DNA of 64,000 bases from Sipunculus nudus. Taxonomy: Eukaryota > Annelida > Sipuncula > Golfingiida > Sipunculidae. Position numbers and translations under genes: made by a program. The DNA lies in NCBI GenBank assembly GCA_026874595.1, contig CM049308.1, positions 23,338,367 through 23,402,366 of the forward strand, written 5' to 3'. This document shows, piece after piece, positions 12,205 through 23,792 of the stretch. Each line of letters starts with the position of its first letter. Position 1 is the stretch's first letter. The notes under the pieces were generated by a model. It saw nothing but the letters and a program-made list of their open reading frames with translations, ran no database searches and was not told where the DNA came from.

Positions 12205-13495
12205 CTTGTCCCTGAAAATGGTGGCACAAGCTGTTATCCTTTTCTTGTTTTGCACCTTTTATAACCCCTGTGATTTGCCCTTGATAGTTCTGTGAGCATT
12301 ATAAGTCAAGAACAAATGGACAGCTTTCTTTCATATAATGGATATACATAGACATTGGTGATGGGATGATGTATATTTAAATTGGGGATATGACCTTTTC
12401 TAGGATAGTGGCCATGACCATGAAAATTCAATATTTGGTAAAAAATATTGATTCTTAAGTTGAGAGATGTATGTGTACCTGAAAATAAAAAAAAAATGCT
12501 AGATGTCAGATGATAAATTGTTGTAAGAGACTAGTGACCTTTACCTTGGTTTTGAAGGTCACACCTCAAGAAACCCCTGTGGTATGCATAGTGTCAATAT
12601 TTGCTTCTGAAGATGGGGTGCCTATTTTTGAAGGGGGAGGGATTAATTGTGATGGGATATACTATGGCATCTGTGATGCCAAGAATGTCCATTTGGTGTA
12701 AATGTATGTACTGACTACTGAACATTAAGGATTACTCAGGTAGGAAGTGGCCTTGTTGTTTAATACAGGAGTGTCCATAGTTCAAACTAGCCAGTGCCTG
12801 AAAGAACCAGTCAAATCTTGATAGAACCACAAAAATTTGCACCATTTTTGCAATGACAAATTATGAATTTTGGATAACTCCTGGCCTTTTGCACATTAAA
12901 CATGAAATCCAGCAGGCATACTCATAACATACATCATACTGACCATATTGTTACTCAGCTTCATCCTGAATCATTTAATAGTGCCGCCAACAGGCCAGAT
13001 ATCTGTTCTTTGAAAAAAAAAATTACCATTGAAAGGAAGGTCTTGAGTTTCAATACTTCATAGTGAATAAGTCAAAAACTTTTTAAGTGTATATCTTTTG
13101 CTGTGAAACTTGAAATAATTGTTACATGAGAACTGTTTCTAAAACTTTCTTTTCAAAGGCATCAATTTGCATTATAATACAAGGAACTTGATGAATGGGC
13201 TGGCAACATTACAGGTAAGACAGACATAGAAGTCTGATGGGCTGGTGACATTTCAGATTAAACAGACATAGAAACCTAAAGAATGCATTACAATTGGCAG
13301 CTACCAAAATACATGAAAACAAGAATTCTAATTAAAATAGCTCTGCCATGGCTGTAAAAGCTTTATATATATATATAAATACATAGAAGTGTGGACTTTA
13401 AAGGTCAGCTTGTTTTCTTTGGTGTGCCAGCAACTCTGCTTCAGCAGATAACTCTTATCCCATTTGAGGTGATGGGGCTCCAGAGGTGTTTTATT
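12205..13495. other. Mostly unique sequence with a short imperfect duplication
   Basis: A two-copy imperfect tandem repeat of about 48 bp lies at 13191-13275, sharing GATG(A/-)GGGCTGG and AACAGACATAGAA-type words. A TA run lies at 13362-13376. No gene is supported. Confidence 0.5.
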
Positions 13496-14658
13496 GTATC
13501 CGCCAAAACAGAGTTTTGCGGATACTATGTTTTCAGCTGCACGCCGCCACCGCCGCGTAGGTGTCCGGAGAACTCCTCCGTAACCGCTGGGCGGAATTTT
13601 ACGAAACCCGGGATTATGTTGGGGTCACATGTGAACTGCTGCGCCCCGATTTTGTTGTGACCTCTGACCTTTCCTCTGCGCTCTGCGTCCGTTTGTGCGT
13701 CTGTTTCCACACATAAATCCACATATCTCAGGAACCGTTTGACAGTTCAGGAAAATTTTTTTGCACAAATGTAGCCCTTGGATAGCTTTATAACATACAC
13801 AAAAAATGGTGGCGCCACCTGCAACCATGTTTGCACAGTGTCCATCTGTTCGTCTGCCTTGGGTTAAAATCACTCATATCTCTGCAGTGATTTGACTAAT
13901 TCACCTGAAATTTAGCATGCGCTAAATCCTGGATAGCTTTTCTGATTTTATGACAGGTGGCGCCACCTACATTCACGTTTACGCTGCAGACATCCAAGCT
14001 CATATCTCGGGAACTGTTTGACCGATTGGGCCAAAATTTTGCATGTGTATAGATCTCCCATAGCTCTTTATCATACGCAAAACTGATGGCGCCACCTGCA
14101 GCCATTTTTGCACAGCTCCCGTCTGTTTGTCTGCCATGGGATAAAATCACTCATATCTCGGCAGTGGTTTGACATATCTGCCTAAAATTTTGCAGGTTTA
14201 TACATCCCCGACAGCTCTCTTGATTTTATGACAGGTGGCGCCACCTGCATTCTAGTTTATGCAGCAGACATCCAAGCTTGTATCTTGGGAACCGATTGGG
14301 CCAAAGTTTTGCATGTGTATAGTTCTCACATAGCTCTTTATCATACGCAAAACTGGTGGCGCCACCTTCAACCATTTTTGCACAGCGTCCATCTGTTTGT
14401 CTGCCACGGGCTAAAATCACTCATAAACATATAGTGGTTTGACTTATCTGCCTCAAATTTTGCATATGTATACAACTTGGACGGCTTTCTGGATTTTGTG
14501 GTAGGTGGCGCAACCTACATACACCATTTGGCTGCAGACATCCATGCTAATATGCAACACTTCACTCTATTTCCCCTTGCCACTCAATCCATGCCTCACT
14601 TCACCCGTTCCACTCTGATTTAGGCGGATACACGCTTGTCGACTACCCGTATTCTAGT
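13496..14658 (+). mobile_element. Family B element, copy 1 (HINE-like)
   Basis: It starts with the perfect-stem hairpin GTATCCGCCAAAAC / GTTTTGCGGATAC, then a GC-rich CCGCC stretch and TGCGTCCGTTTGTGCGTC. Two alternating unit types (together about 275 bp) follow. Each is centred on (G)GTGGCGCCACCT at about 13809, 13957, 14085, 14234 and 14356, with a decayed one at 14504. Shared words include ATATCTCGGGAACCGTTTGA and TTTGCACAGCGTCC. The tail repeats GCGGATAC and ends GTATTCTAG. The GTAGTC half of the 3' hairpin seen in copies 2 and 3 is missing here. Open frames inside are by-products of the repeat. Confidence 0.8.
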
Positions 14659-15035
14659 TTTATTCTGTAGTCACCATAAAAAGGGTAATCCTACACAAAG
14701 TTCATGTTTACACGATATTTTTTTCCATCAAGCATGATAAAATTAGTATAAGCAGTATTTTTGCTTGATTTTGTTTATTTGTTTTGAAGTTAACAAAATT
14801 ACTTGATACATTATTAGGCAACTTTCCTTTTTTTCACCAATCTCTTTAGAACACTGCCTTTCATACCAGTAAAGAAATCCAAATATAGAAAGGTAAACTT
14901 GTTATTTTATTCAACTCCCTAAAATTTCTATAAAATTTTAAAAAAAGAAACAATATAACCAATAAAAATCCCAAGTTTTTTATGTCACAGTGATAAGTTC
15001 TTGACAGGAACATCATTCACAGGAACAAGTTTTTT
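14659..15035. other. Unique AT-rich non-coding sequence
   Basis: Short spacer between family B copy 1 and family A copy 2. Nothing else recognised. Confidence 0.5.
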
Positions 15036-15600
15036 AGCTCTTCTGACTGAAAGTAACCTGAGCTATAGTGATCACTTTTTGTCTGTCTTCCATCTGTCTG
15101 TCCTGCTCTCTGTCTATCCATTAACCAGGCATAAATTGTAACTGGACTTGGAAACTTCTTACTTGACCTCCAGGGAGGTCCGTTAAAAATCTCTTTGCAA
15201 ACCTGAAATTAGGTCTCTGTCACCAATATCCTTTGAGCTATAGTGCTAGTAAGTAACAAAAAATTGATAACAACTATAATGCATTGATCACCATGATCTT
15301 TGCATGCATATTCATCAAGGAGTATTTCATCTGTGCCTGCAGACTGGTGGCACCACCTGCATTATTTCAAATGTTTACAATTTTTATGCCTCGTCCACTT
15401 TGTTGTTGCCGGGGCATATAGTTTTACCCATGTGCGTCACTCCGTCCTTTCATCCTTCCATCCTTCTGTCCTTCCGTCATTCCGAAATCAAACAGTTGTA
15501 CAGACTTTTTTTTTCACAAAATTTGGCATTCAGATGATAAAATTCCTTTTGTGAATGTCTTCCTAGTCAGCTGAGCTTCATGACCGATGGGTCACCTTTC
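15036..15600 (+). mobile_element. Family A element, copy 2, with nested C fragment
   Basis: A T-run precedes a decayed 5' hairpin (AGCTCTTCTGACTGAAAG / AACCTGAGCT), followed by a GTCY-rich stretch near 15080-15119 and one internal unit (TTAACCAGGCATAAATTG) with CTGGTGGCACCACCTG. A family C fragment interrupts it at about 15386-15529. Family A sequence then resumes (ATGATAAAATTCCTTTTG) and ends GTCAGCTGAGCTTCATGACC. Confidence 0.7.
15386..15529 (+). mobile_element. Family C fragment nested in family A copy 2
   Basis: Begins with the family C head (TTTTTATGCC, then GCCGGGGCATATAGTTTTAC) and the (TCCTTCCGTC)-type microsatellite, then AAATCAAACAGTTGTACAGAC as in 29126 onwards. It breaks off in the first internal unit, so the 3' end is missing. 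Confidence 0.65.
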
Positions 15601-16559
15601 CTTTATAAAGTGTGTTTATCTATAGTACATATAGTACATAGATGTAGATTTTCCAAAGGAAATTAATTATAAGGAGTTGTTTCTTCAAAGACAAGTTCTT
15701 CAGAGGATTTTTTTGTCTTCTGATCAATTGCTGACAGAAAGCCAGCCAAAATAAAACACTATCTTTGTACATCTTAAAGTTAATTAAAACTGAGAAGAAA
15801 TACTATGACTGTATAAAAAGAAGGTATTTATTAAGGGTATAAAAGCGCATGCATATTGAGATGTATCAACTGATTTTTACAAGGTCTGTTTTTTCTGAAG
15901 TTTGTTTGTCTGCAAAACATAAGAGTCAGTTGGCATCTATGAACCAGAACAGAGACTGCATGTATTCAAAGGAATTCCATTACAGATACAACTATGGTTG
16001 ACAAAGATTTCATCATCTGGGATGGACCAGAATTCCTAGCTGTCACATCCTGATGGGATGACACAGATGGCACCTCGTTGATCCAATAAAGCTTGCTTAT
16101 AACCCCTTACATGTCTACCCCCTGGGGTTGTCTTTGAAGATTACAGCCTACCCAAAAAGTGATCTTTCAGAATGATTATCAGAAATCCATCAAATGTTCT
16201 ATGTTTCAGCATCTTTGGAAAATAGTTATTTTGTAATTTAGGCAAAGAGGTGACAGATTCAGGATTTTTTTTTATATGCTTGAAACTACAGAGTAGGATG
16301 CATTGAAATGTAATTAATTCTCTGTTTATTAAATAATCATCAGTGTAAAGCTATTATCACAGGGACAAGGCTATTGCATGCATTGGATAACCAAAGTTCA
16401 TACAACCAGTCTGAGCAAAAAAAAAGGTAATTTAAGATATTATATCTTGAACAAAACACTTATTTGATTTTTTTGGGCTTGTTTATGCTGGTGGTAATTA
16501 CCCTAAATTTTGATAGCTACGAAAGACAACAGCATGTGAACCATTTTTTATACACGTGT
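15601..16559. other. Unique AT-rich non-coding sequence
   Basis: No recognisable gene or repeat family. Confidence 0.5.
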
Positions 16560-17090
16560 CTATGACTGCATGTATGTATGTATTATGGTTTACCCATGGT
16601 CCATCTGTCTGTAAACTTTTAGTGTTGCCTCAATAATTATCCAGGGCTTTGATGGTTTTTCACAAAACCTCAACACAACTACTTACCAATAGAGTACCTT
16701 AGCCGAGTTTGATTATGGGCAAAATTCATGCATATCAATAAGGTCAGAGGTCACTAGGCTACATTGTGATGTGGCCGAAGGAATATCATGGAATTTGATA
16801 AAACTAAAAAAAATATTAATCAATAAAATGTCTTGCCTAAGTACGATTTCCAGCAAAATCCATGCATATATAATGAGGTCAGAAGTCACCAGACCTTGGT
16901 GGCACCATGATGACTTGCTAAAAATCTTATGGAACTCGATCATCATTATGAATATTAACCAGTAGAGTTTCTCACAGGAATTTCATTCTCAGCAAAATTC
17001 ACGTATATTTAATGAGATCAGAGGTCACAAGCTATGTGACGCACATATATATATAATTATGCACCATTTATGATGCTCTTGTTTAAACAC
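16560..17090 (+). repeat. Element I: three diverged ~137-bp units
   Basis: The word AAAATTCATGCATAT followed by AAT(A/G)AGGTCAGAGGTCAC recurs at about 16721, 16855 and 16994 (spacing 134 and 139 bp). A weak CCATCTGTCTGTAAAC head at 16600 resembles the GTCY region of the other families. The second unit carries GGTGGCACCATGATG. No termini could be defined; probably an old relative of the same element class. Confidence 0.5.
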
Positions 17091-20000
17091 TTGTGAAGAG
17101 TGAATCTGTAAGGGTTAGATAAGGGCAAGGAAGTATGATATGAAAAAAATATTGTATGAAATAATAAGTTTGCTTTTCATGATATGACTTAACTCACTCT
17201 ACAGACTGTATTTTCATGTATCTATGTAATGATCTCTTAGCAAAATATACAAGGACAAATAATATATTTTCAAACTTGACTAAATTAAAAATTAGATCAC
17301 TGTAGGTCTAATGGTAGTCTTGTAATGTGTACATATATGAGTTTACAAATGTAATAAACTAGAATAAAATAGATGTTTGTTCATCATGATTCAAGAGCCA
17401 GGCACTGTTAGTTTCAGTATCATTCTTGCAGTTATTAATTTTACTTTTGTTTCTCAGTTTTTCACTGTAGAAACTTATGCTTTTCTTTTCTGTTTTCACT
17501 CTTATCTCCTTTAGTTTGAATATTATGTCACATATGGTACTCTTATCTCCTTAAATTTGAATATTTTATCACATCTGGTACCCAGTTTTGGGTATCCTGA
17601 TATAGTCCATATTAACAGATACAGAGTTGTTCAGTCTGGCCTAGATATAGGCCAACTCTGCTGATTTTATTGTGACTTCGCATTAATTTTCTTTGCAAAC
17701 ATATTTAATGAATTTTCTATTTTTAGCCCATGCAACTGAAAATATCAATGTTTGCAGTGGTAATATGTCAAATCAGGACATACATTCCAATTATAAGTGA
17801 AGTGTTTCTGTGCAAAATATGCAAATTAAACTCTAGCTGTATATACAAGAACATTTAACCCATACAAGAACATTTAACTGGTGTAACCTAAAAAATTCAA
17901 AAATTTGCTTTAGTTTCAAAACTTTTGTATGCAAAACACCAGTGATTTTGATGTACTTTGTCAGCTTAAATGTTTCACCTATAATTTTCAATAAAACTAA
18001 TAAAATTGAGACTGTTTTACTAAAAATTTTTCAAAATTTTGGTTTGAACCATGAACACATGTTTGTTCCATAGTCAAAGGAAAATATAAAAGATGTCCCA
18101 GTGTATTCATTTGAAAGTGTATTCATTATCTCATAATGATAGTTATGCTGCAACCTTGAGCCCCAAAGAAATGTAAATTGCTTGGAATCCTAAACTAATT
18201 AGCTAGCTATAATCTGGATTTTGTCTAGTTCTGTATAGATTTTATAGAAATGATTAATTTGCATGTGATTTAAACATTAACATTACAAATCTGCAATGTC
18301 CTATAATCTTTATAATATCTTATGTCTGCAATTAAGTAAACAATGGATAGCTCTTGGTGAAATCAACTGAAAATGTACCAATTGATGTCAGTCTGTGCTT
18401 CCAGTAAAGTTGTTGTGCATATCAGGTTATAAATATATGATCTTACATGAGTTACAGCACATGTCTTAAATATGTTGAAATATAATGTTTGAATTACAGT
18501 CTGTTAAAGGGGCCTATTCTTATTTGTGACATATTTGAACTAAAGATAATCCAGTGAAACTTTTATAAAAATAGACCAGCTAGCTTTAAGAGCTAACATT
18601 CACAATTTGTTCCAAGTACTATGAGCCAGGCAGTCTATGACTGGTTGTAGTTGGATATTTAAAAAATCTGAAGTATGAATTGACATAGTTAATGGATGTT
18701 AGAGAGAGTTAAATATTTGTCAGATTTGAAAGGCTGAAATGAGAGAAATTGACTGTTTACTGAAGATAAACAAGAGGTGTATCAATAAACAGTTTTCCCC
18801 AATTATAAGTCATATTGTAGAATTTAATTCTCTTTTTGATAAAATAAAAAAAAAACCCAGCAAATTAATTATTAATTCATCAAATGATGGAATGATCTGT
18901 CTGGATTTGGAATGGTTATTATTACTAAGCCAAAACATAATACACTGCCAGTCCATGGTGGTATTCATTTTACTAAAGATATGGAGACATATGGCTTAAA
19001 TTCAACCATTTCCTTATTACGTGGAGACATTGGTTGCTAGCTAACTGACCTGCCTGAAAGCCATACTTTGGGGACTATACCCTAAGTCCACTACCCTAGG
19101 CCACTCCCTCCCCGAGGCCCACTACCCCAACACCCACCCCTCTTCCATTGCTACCTACTTTATCTTACAGACATTTATGGGTAAGTCCACTTATTAATGG
19201 TATATGGAATATCCTACAATATAAAATGGATCCACCAATAGCAGTCAGGTTCTTTGTTAATTTATAATGTGATAAATGTGTCAAACTTCAAATGTAATGA
19301 ACAGTACATATATATGAGAGTCTTTATAGTGAGGCTGAAAGTGCATAATTGTTACTGAGTGATAACAAGATCTCTTTATAGTGGTAGAGTGTCAGAGCTG
19401 TCAGCATCCCAGCTGTGGTTTATGAAGTTACAGGCAGGAGGCTAACATCTGTATAGAGAAAGCTTTTTATGACCATAAAACCTATATGGTGTTTATTGAG
19501 ATCCAAAGTGGTATGTTCTGTGGTAATGGAATGTTTGTCTATACTACCCTGGCTGTTTAGATGTTGCCCTTGTCATTGTTCTTAATTAACCTCCATATGT
19601 CTTCAATTCAGGACATCCCTGTTGGCCTGCGTAGGGGATACCCAAGATTTTTTTTTTGCCTTAGAAAGTGGGAAATTGATCAAACCTTACAGGTTAAACT
19701 TCTGTTAAAAGAAATATTCAACATGAGACATTAGTTGTACTATTAGCTTTCATATAAAATCACTCCCTTTCAGGTGCTTCACTTCAAAATGAGAATGTGC
19801 ATCATAAGTTTCTGCTTCTATACAAATGCAGGCCTGCTTGGCACTAAAATTTACATACACCAGATAACCACATCATTAAAATCAGTTAACATTAACAAAA
19901 TTACCCACCAGATAATGGGGTCAGACATGACAGAAAATTTACCACACCTCCAAGAATTTACCTTGCCCTTTAGTTTTTATTAAAAATTCCGATTTAAAAA

Positions 20001-20527
20001 ATTTTTTAAGATATGCAGTTTTTTTTTATTGAATTAAAATTTAAATTTTAAAATTTTTAGTTACCTTTCTTATGAGATTTAATGTGCCTGATAAATTGTT
20101 ATTTAGATTCTGTATTTATAAATGAATAGGCTCTTCAAACTCTTTTTTTATCAATTAAGATGTCAAATAGTCTACTTTCTTTTATCAAATGTCCAAATAT
20201 ATATTTTTTTATATATTTAATATCAATGAGCTGTAAAAATTTAATTTGAATACCTATGGGCATGTGATTCTTTTAGTTTCATTGTTTAATATATTTTCAT
20301 TCAGTAATCATCCCCACCTGTATTTGTCCCTTCCTCTCATGCTCGTTATGTTAATGCAGACCAATGGGGACTAATGGGGGCTAATTTGGGGTCCTGATAA
20401 TGACTTGTTTTTGGCCAAAGGCTGAGTATTTAATCACTGTCATAAGTATTTCAGCCACTACTGTGGTCCTATATGTTTGCAATGGATGCAGCATGGGTTC
20501 CCTTTTATATAAATCACGTTTCCTTAA
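17091..20527. other. Unique AT-rich non-coding sequence
   Basis: Longest repeat-poor stretch on the left side. A C-rich patch lies at 19080-19142. No exon with good splice sites on both sides and a usable length was found. Confidence 0.5.
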
Positions 20528-21117
20528 AGCCTGCCGCCCACTGGCGATTTTGTGGCAACACTATTTGATGCAACTTAAATTGCAAGTGATCTGCGACTGG
20601 TCCCGATTATAATCGCTTGTGAATTGAAAGTGAGCAGGTCTTATGACGTGACCACCAGTCACAGATGATTGCAAGGTTTCTGACTTGTCAGAAACCTTGC
20701 AATTCAATGGATTCCTTGCAACTGAACTTGTAGGTGTGATATGTGGCGTCACTCCAAGTTAGCTTTGTTAGGCCCCCTGAAAAGGAAGATGAATTTATGT
20801 TGATGTTGAATCAAACACTTTATCTGTAAAATCAGACTTGGCCCAATTCCCATACCAAAACCATAAACTAAGGGCATGTGAAGAGATAGGTGTGGTATTT
20901 TGCTGTTTTAGTGAATTGTGTCTGATATTGTGATAGTTTTCATAAATGATATTTGTATTTACACAAATTTATCATCTCCAAATTAAATAAACAACACAGG
21001 AAACCCATGATCTCGAGTCTGTGACTGGTCACCGATTGTCAGTCACAAGCAGTCGCGCAGTCCACCACCAACATGTTTAACTGGTCTCAGATAAAAATGG
21101 CCAGTGGGTGGCAGGCT
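20528..21117. mobile_element. 590-bp MITE-like DNA transposon
   Basis: Left end AGCCTGCCGCCCACTGGCGA and right end (minus strand) AGCCTGCCACCCACTGGCCA form roughly 24-bp terminal inverted repeats with two mismatches. No open frame is present. Inside are a perfect 17-bp-arm palindrome (20668-20703) and several GTGACTGGTC / GACCAGTCAC-type words. Superfamily not assigned; flanks (AA left, AT right) give no clear target duplication. Confidence 0.65.
20668..20703. repeat. Perfect palindrome, 17-bp arms, 2-nt loop
   Basis: ATTGCAAGGTTTCTGAC, then TT, then the exact reverse complement. It lies inside the MITE at 20528-21117. Confidence 0.95.
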
Positions 21118-21196
21118 ATAGTAGCCTTTTCAGTCCTTTGGTTTCCTTTTATTACCCTATGAGATTTGTACTGTTCTGGCTGTCAATTTCTCCCCT

Positions 21197-21223
21197 CCCT
21201 CTCTCTCTCTCTCTCTTTCTCTC
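21197..21223 (+). repeat. (CT)n microsatellite
   Basis: CT-rich run CCCTCTCTCTCTCTCTCTC with one TTT interruption. Confidence 0.8.
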
Positions 21224-21384
21224 TGTTTTCCCATACTCATATGTGAATGAGTTTTCAAACAAATAAATGCATGTTTGCTCAAACATCATGTAGCCTTGTT
21301 ACAGACCTCTAATGAAATAACATATTTTACCTCAGCCCCAATTAATCACAGAACAATTGATGTTAGTGAAGGGGTAAAGACAAC

Positions 21385-21635
21385 CAGGGGTGGATCCAGG
21401 ATTTAGCAAATGGAGGGATCCAACCTAGGCGGACTAATAACAAATCCTAAAAAAAAGATATGCCAGTCCAGGAAAGGTCAGGGAGGGGGTCTAGGGTGGA
21501 AAAATGGCCTGATTCGAAACCCTAAAAAAAGGTTGCTGTGGCTGAAAAAGGGGGAGACCCCCTCAGAGGGGTCTAGACACTTACCCCCCCCCCCCCCCCC
21601 CCACCCCAGGTTGCCTTCTGACAACACTGCCCCTG
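21385..21635. mobile_element. Small element with CAGGGG ... CCCCTG ends
   Basis: It starts CAGGGGTGGATCCAGGATTT and ends CTGCCCCTG, with repeated AAATCCTAAAAAAA / AAACCCTAAAAAAAGG words inside and a 19-C run at 21584-21602. The CAGGGG(T/C)GGATCCAGGA start is a common non-autonomous transposon end in invertebrates. A related CTGGATCCGCTACTG end lies at 42626-42640. Low confidence on boundaries. Confidence 0.4.
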
Positions 21636-22431
21636 ACCACACATCTGTACTTTGGTTTATATGTTAAAGAACCAGGGCTGCAGATAAAGAGCCACTCTTG
21701 TGGTTTTACAGTTCACAAATTGTAACATGTTGACAGAGTGTGTACAGACCCACCAGGTGACAGGTGTCAGGGCTCAGACTGTCAGACCGGCCAGCTCATC
21801 TGTATATATTTATTTATGTAATATCAAGGTGTACACCCAGTACAAAGGAAGTAGGCTCAGTAAATACCAACTTAGTTATTTTTATACATATATAACTACC
21901 ACTTAGTGCACGTTTATATGCATCCAGTGAAATTCAGAATGCAATTTTTAAAAGAATGCTGTGGCTAATTTCTTAGAACAATGATCCACCTGCCTTGATG
22001 TTTATCTATTAACCGGGCATACATTATAACCTTTAGATTTGAAATATTCAAGTTTGATATCCAGACATGTCTTGAGAAGATCTTGGAAACTAGGTCACTG
22101 TAACATACCCTCAATGAGCTGCCTTCAAATCTGTCTCAAAATCTATAGTGCTTTAAAATCTAACTCTTGTTACATTTAATGTCTCATTCAAGCTGATACT
22201 TAAATCTATGAAACAGTTAATTTTGGCGCTTCCTGAATAGAAAAAAAATGGTGTTAAAACAGAACTGGAAAGTGGCAATTAAGGCAGATATTAATATACC
22301 AGACTTTAAAGGAATGTTGAACGCACAATTATCTTTCATGGAGATCTCAACCTCTGTTTTCAGGAGTTAGTTTGAACAAATTAATGGATAACACAATTTT
22401 GTACACAATTTGCTAATTTATAACTGTATAA
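21636..22431. other. Mostly unique, with a decayed family A unit at 22010-22135
   Basis: TTAACCGGGCATACATTATAA, GATATCCAGACATGTCT and GGAAACTAGGTCACTGTAAC are in the order seen in family A units (5132 onwards and 52552 onwards), so this is an old A fragment. The rest is unique. Confidence 0.5.
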
Positions 22432-23419
22432 TTGGATACTACGTTTATGACCGGGTTCTGCTGCCACCACTGTGCTGCTGCTGCATTCGTTTCCAGAATA
22501 GAATCCTTAGACCACTGGACGGATTTTTCCAAAACTTTACACGATTATAGGGTCACATGTGAACTGAAGCCAAAATATTTTGCCTTGACCTCTGACCTTT
22601 CCTCTCTCCAGTGCGTCCATCTGTGCTTCTGTTTTGACACATTAACTCACATAACTTCAGACTCGTTTGACCAATCAGGAAAAAACTTTGCACAAATGCT
22701 TTATAACATACATGGAAATGGTGACTCCACCTGCCACCATTTTTGCAGTGTCTATCTGTTCATCTGCTTTGGGATGAAATCACTTATATCTCTGCAGTGA
22801 AAGGACTTATCCACCTGAAGTTTTGCGTAGGTAATCATACTGGATAGCTTTCTTGATTTTATGACAGGTGGCGCCACCTACATTTACGTTCAGGCTGCAG
22901 ACATCCAGGCTTATATCTCAGGACTGGTTTGATGTATCCTCCTGAAATTTTGCATGTGTATAGATCTCACATAGCTCTTTATCATACACAAATCCTGCAA
23001 CCATTTTTGCACAGCGTCCGTCTTTTTGTCTGCCGTGGGATAAAATCACTAATATCTCGGCAGTGGTTTGACTCATCTGCCCAAAATTTTGCATGTATAT
23101 ACATCCTGGATAGCTTTCCTGATTTTATGAGAGGTGGCGCCACTTACGTTCATGTTCAGGCTGCAGACATCCAGGCTTATATCTCAGGACTGGTTTGACT
23201 TATCTGCCTCAAATTTTGCAATTGTATACACCTTGGATAACTTTCTGGATTTTGTGGCAGGTGGCACCACCTACATACACATTTCAGCTGCAGACATCCA
23301 TGCTAATATGCAATACACCTCTTTATTTCCCCTTGCCACTCAATCCATGCCTCACTTCACCCGTCCCATTCTGATTTCGGCGGATACACGTAGTCTCTTC
23401 TCGACTACCCGTATTCTAG
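22432..23419 (+). mobile_element. Family B element, copy 2, 5'-truncated
   Basis: The left stem of the family B hairpin is missing; sequence starts at GGATACTACG, the right stem. Internal units with GGTGGCGCCACCTACATT-type palindromes lie at about 22867 and 23132, with decayed ones elsewhere. The tail is intact: GGCGGATACACG, hairpin GTAGTC TCTTCTC GACTAC, then CCGTATTCTAG. More diverged than copies 1 and 3. Confidence 0.75.
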
Positions 23420-23468
23420 TTAGGGGTTGCTTTCACTGGATTGAACCAGATGAAGCAAGCATTCTATT

Positions 23469-23792
23469 ATTGTGTCTGTTTCCATGTGCGCGTATGTGCG
23501 TACATGCGTGAAAAAATAGGTGTGCTTCCATGTGGGCATATATGAGTGAACTGGCTGACATATTTATTTGTACAGTGGATCAAGCAGGCCTTCCACAAAA
23601 AGATGGTGAAATGACATAATTTTACCATGAATCCCTGAGTTCAAGCAGACCCCATGAGGAAACACGCTCCTGTTGCAATTTTCACGCATATACACATATA
23701 TGCTGATGGACAAAGAGAAACACCCCAGTTAAAAAATCATATGAGTGATTTTCATACATATAAGCATATATGCGCTCATGGAAACGCTGCTT
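23469..23792. mobile_element. ~320-bp inverted-repeat element K
   Basis: Left GTTTCCATGTGCGCGTATGT and the minus-strand right end GTTTCCATGAGCGCATATAT continue as matching inverted repeats for about 40 bp, with further internal ATATACACATATATGC and CATATAAGCATATATGCG. A fragment of the same family (CTGAGTTCAAACAGAC, TTGCTCCTGT) lies at 42650-42730. No open frame. DNA-transposon type, unclassified. Confidence 0.5.

Noticed and set aside
13489-14664. 7-bp target duplication TTTTATT around family B copy 1
   Set aside because: Flanks do match, but copies 3 and 4 show no such duplication, the bases are T-rich, and rolling-circle-type elements are not expected to make one.
19150-19190. 10-bp microexon between TTATCTTACAG and GTAAGTCC
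   Set aside because: Both splice motifs are good, but nothing flanking supports a gene and such pairs occur by chance.
22432-22800. 122-codon open frame on the plus strand
   Set aside because: Lies wholly in family B copy 2; similar frames recur in other B copies only because the repeat recurs. No domain and no codon-position signal.
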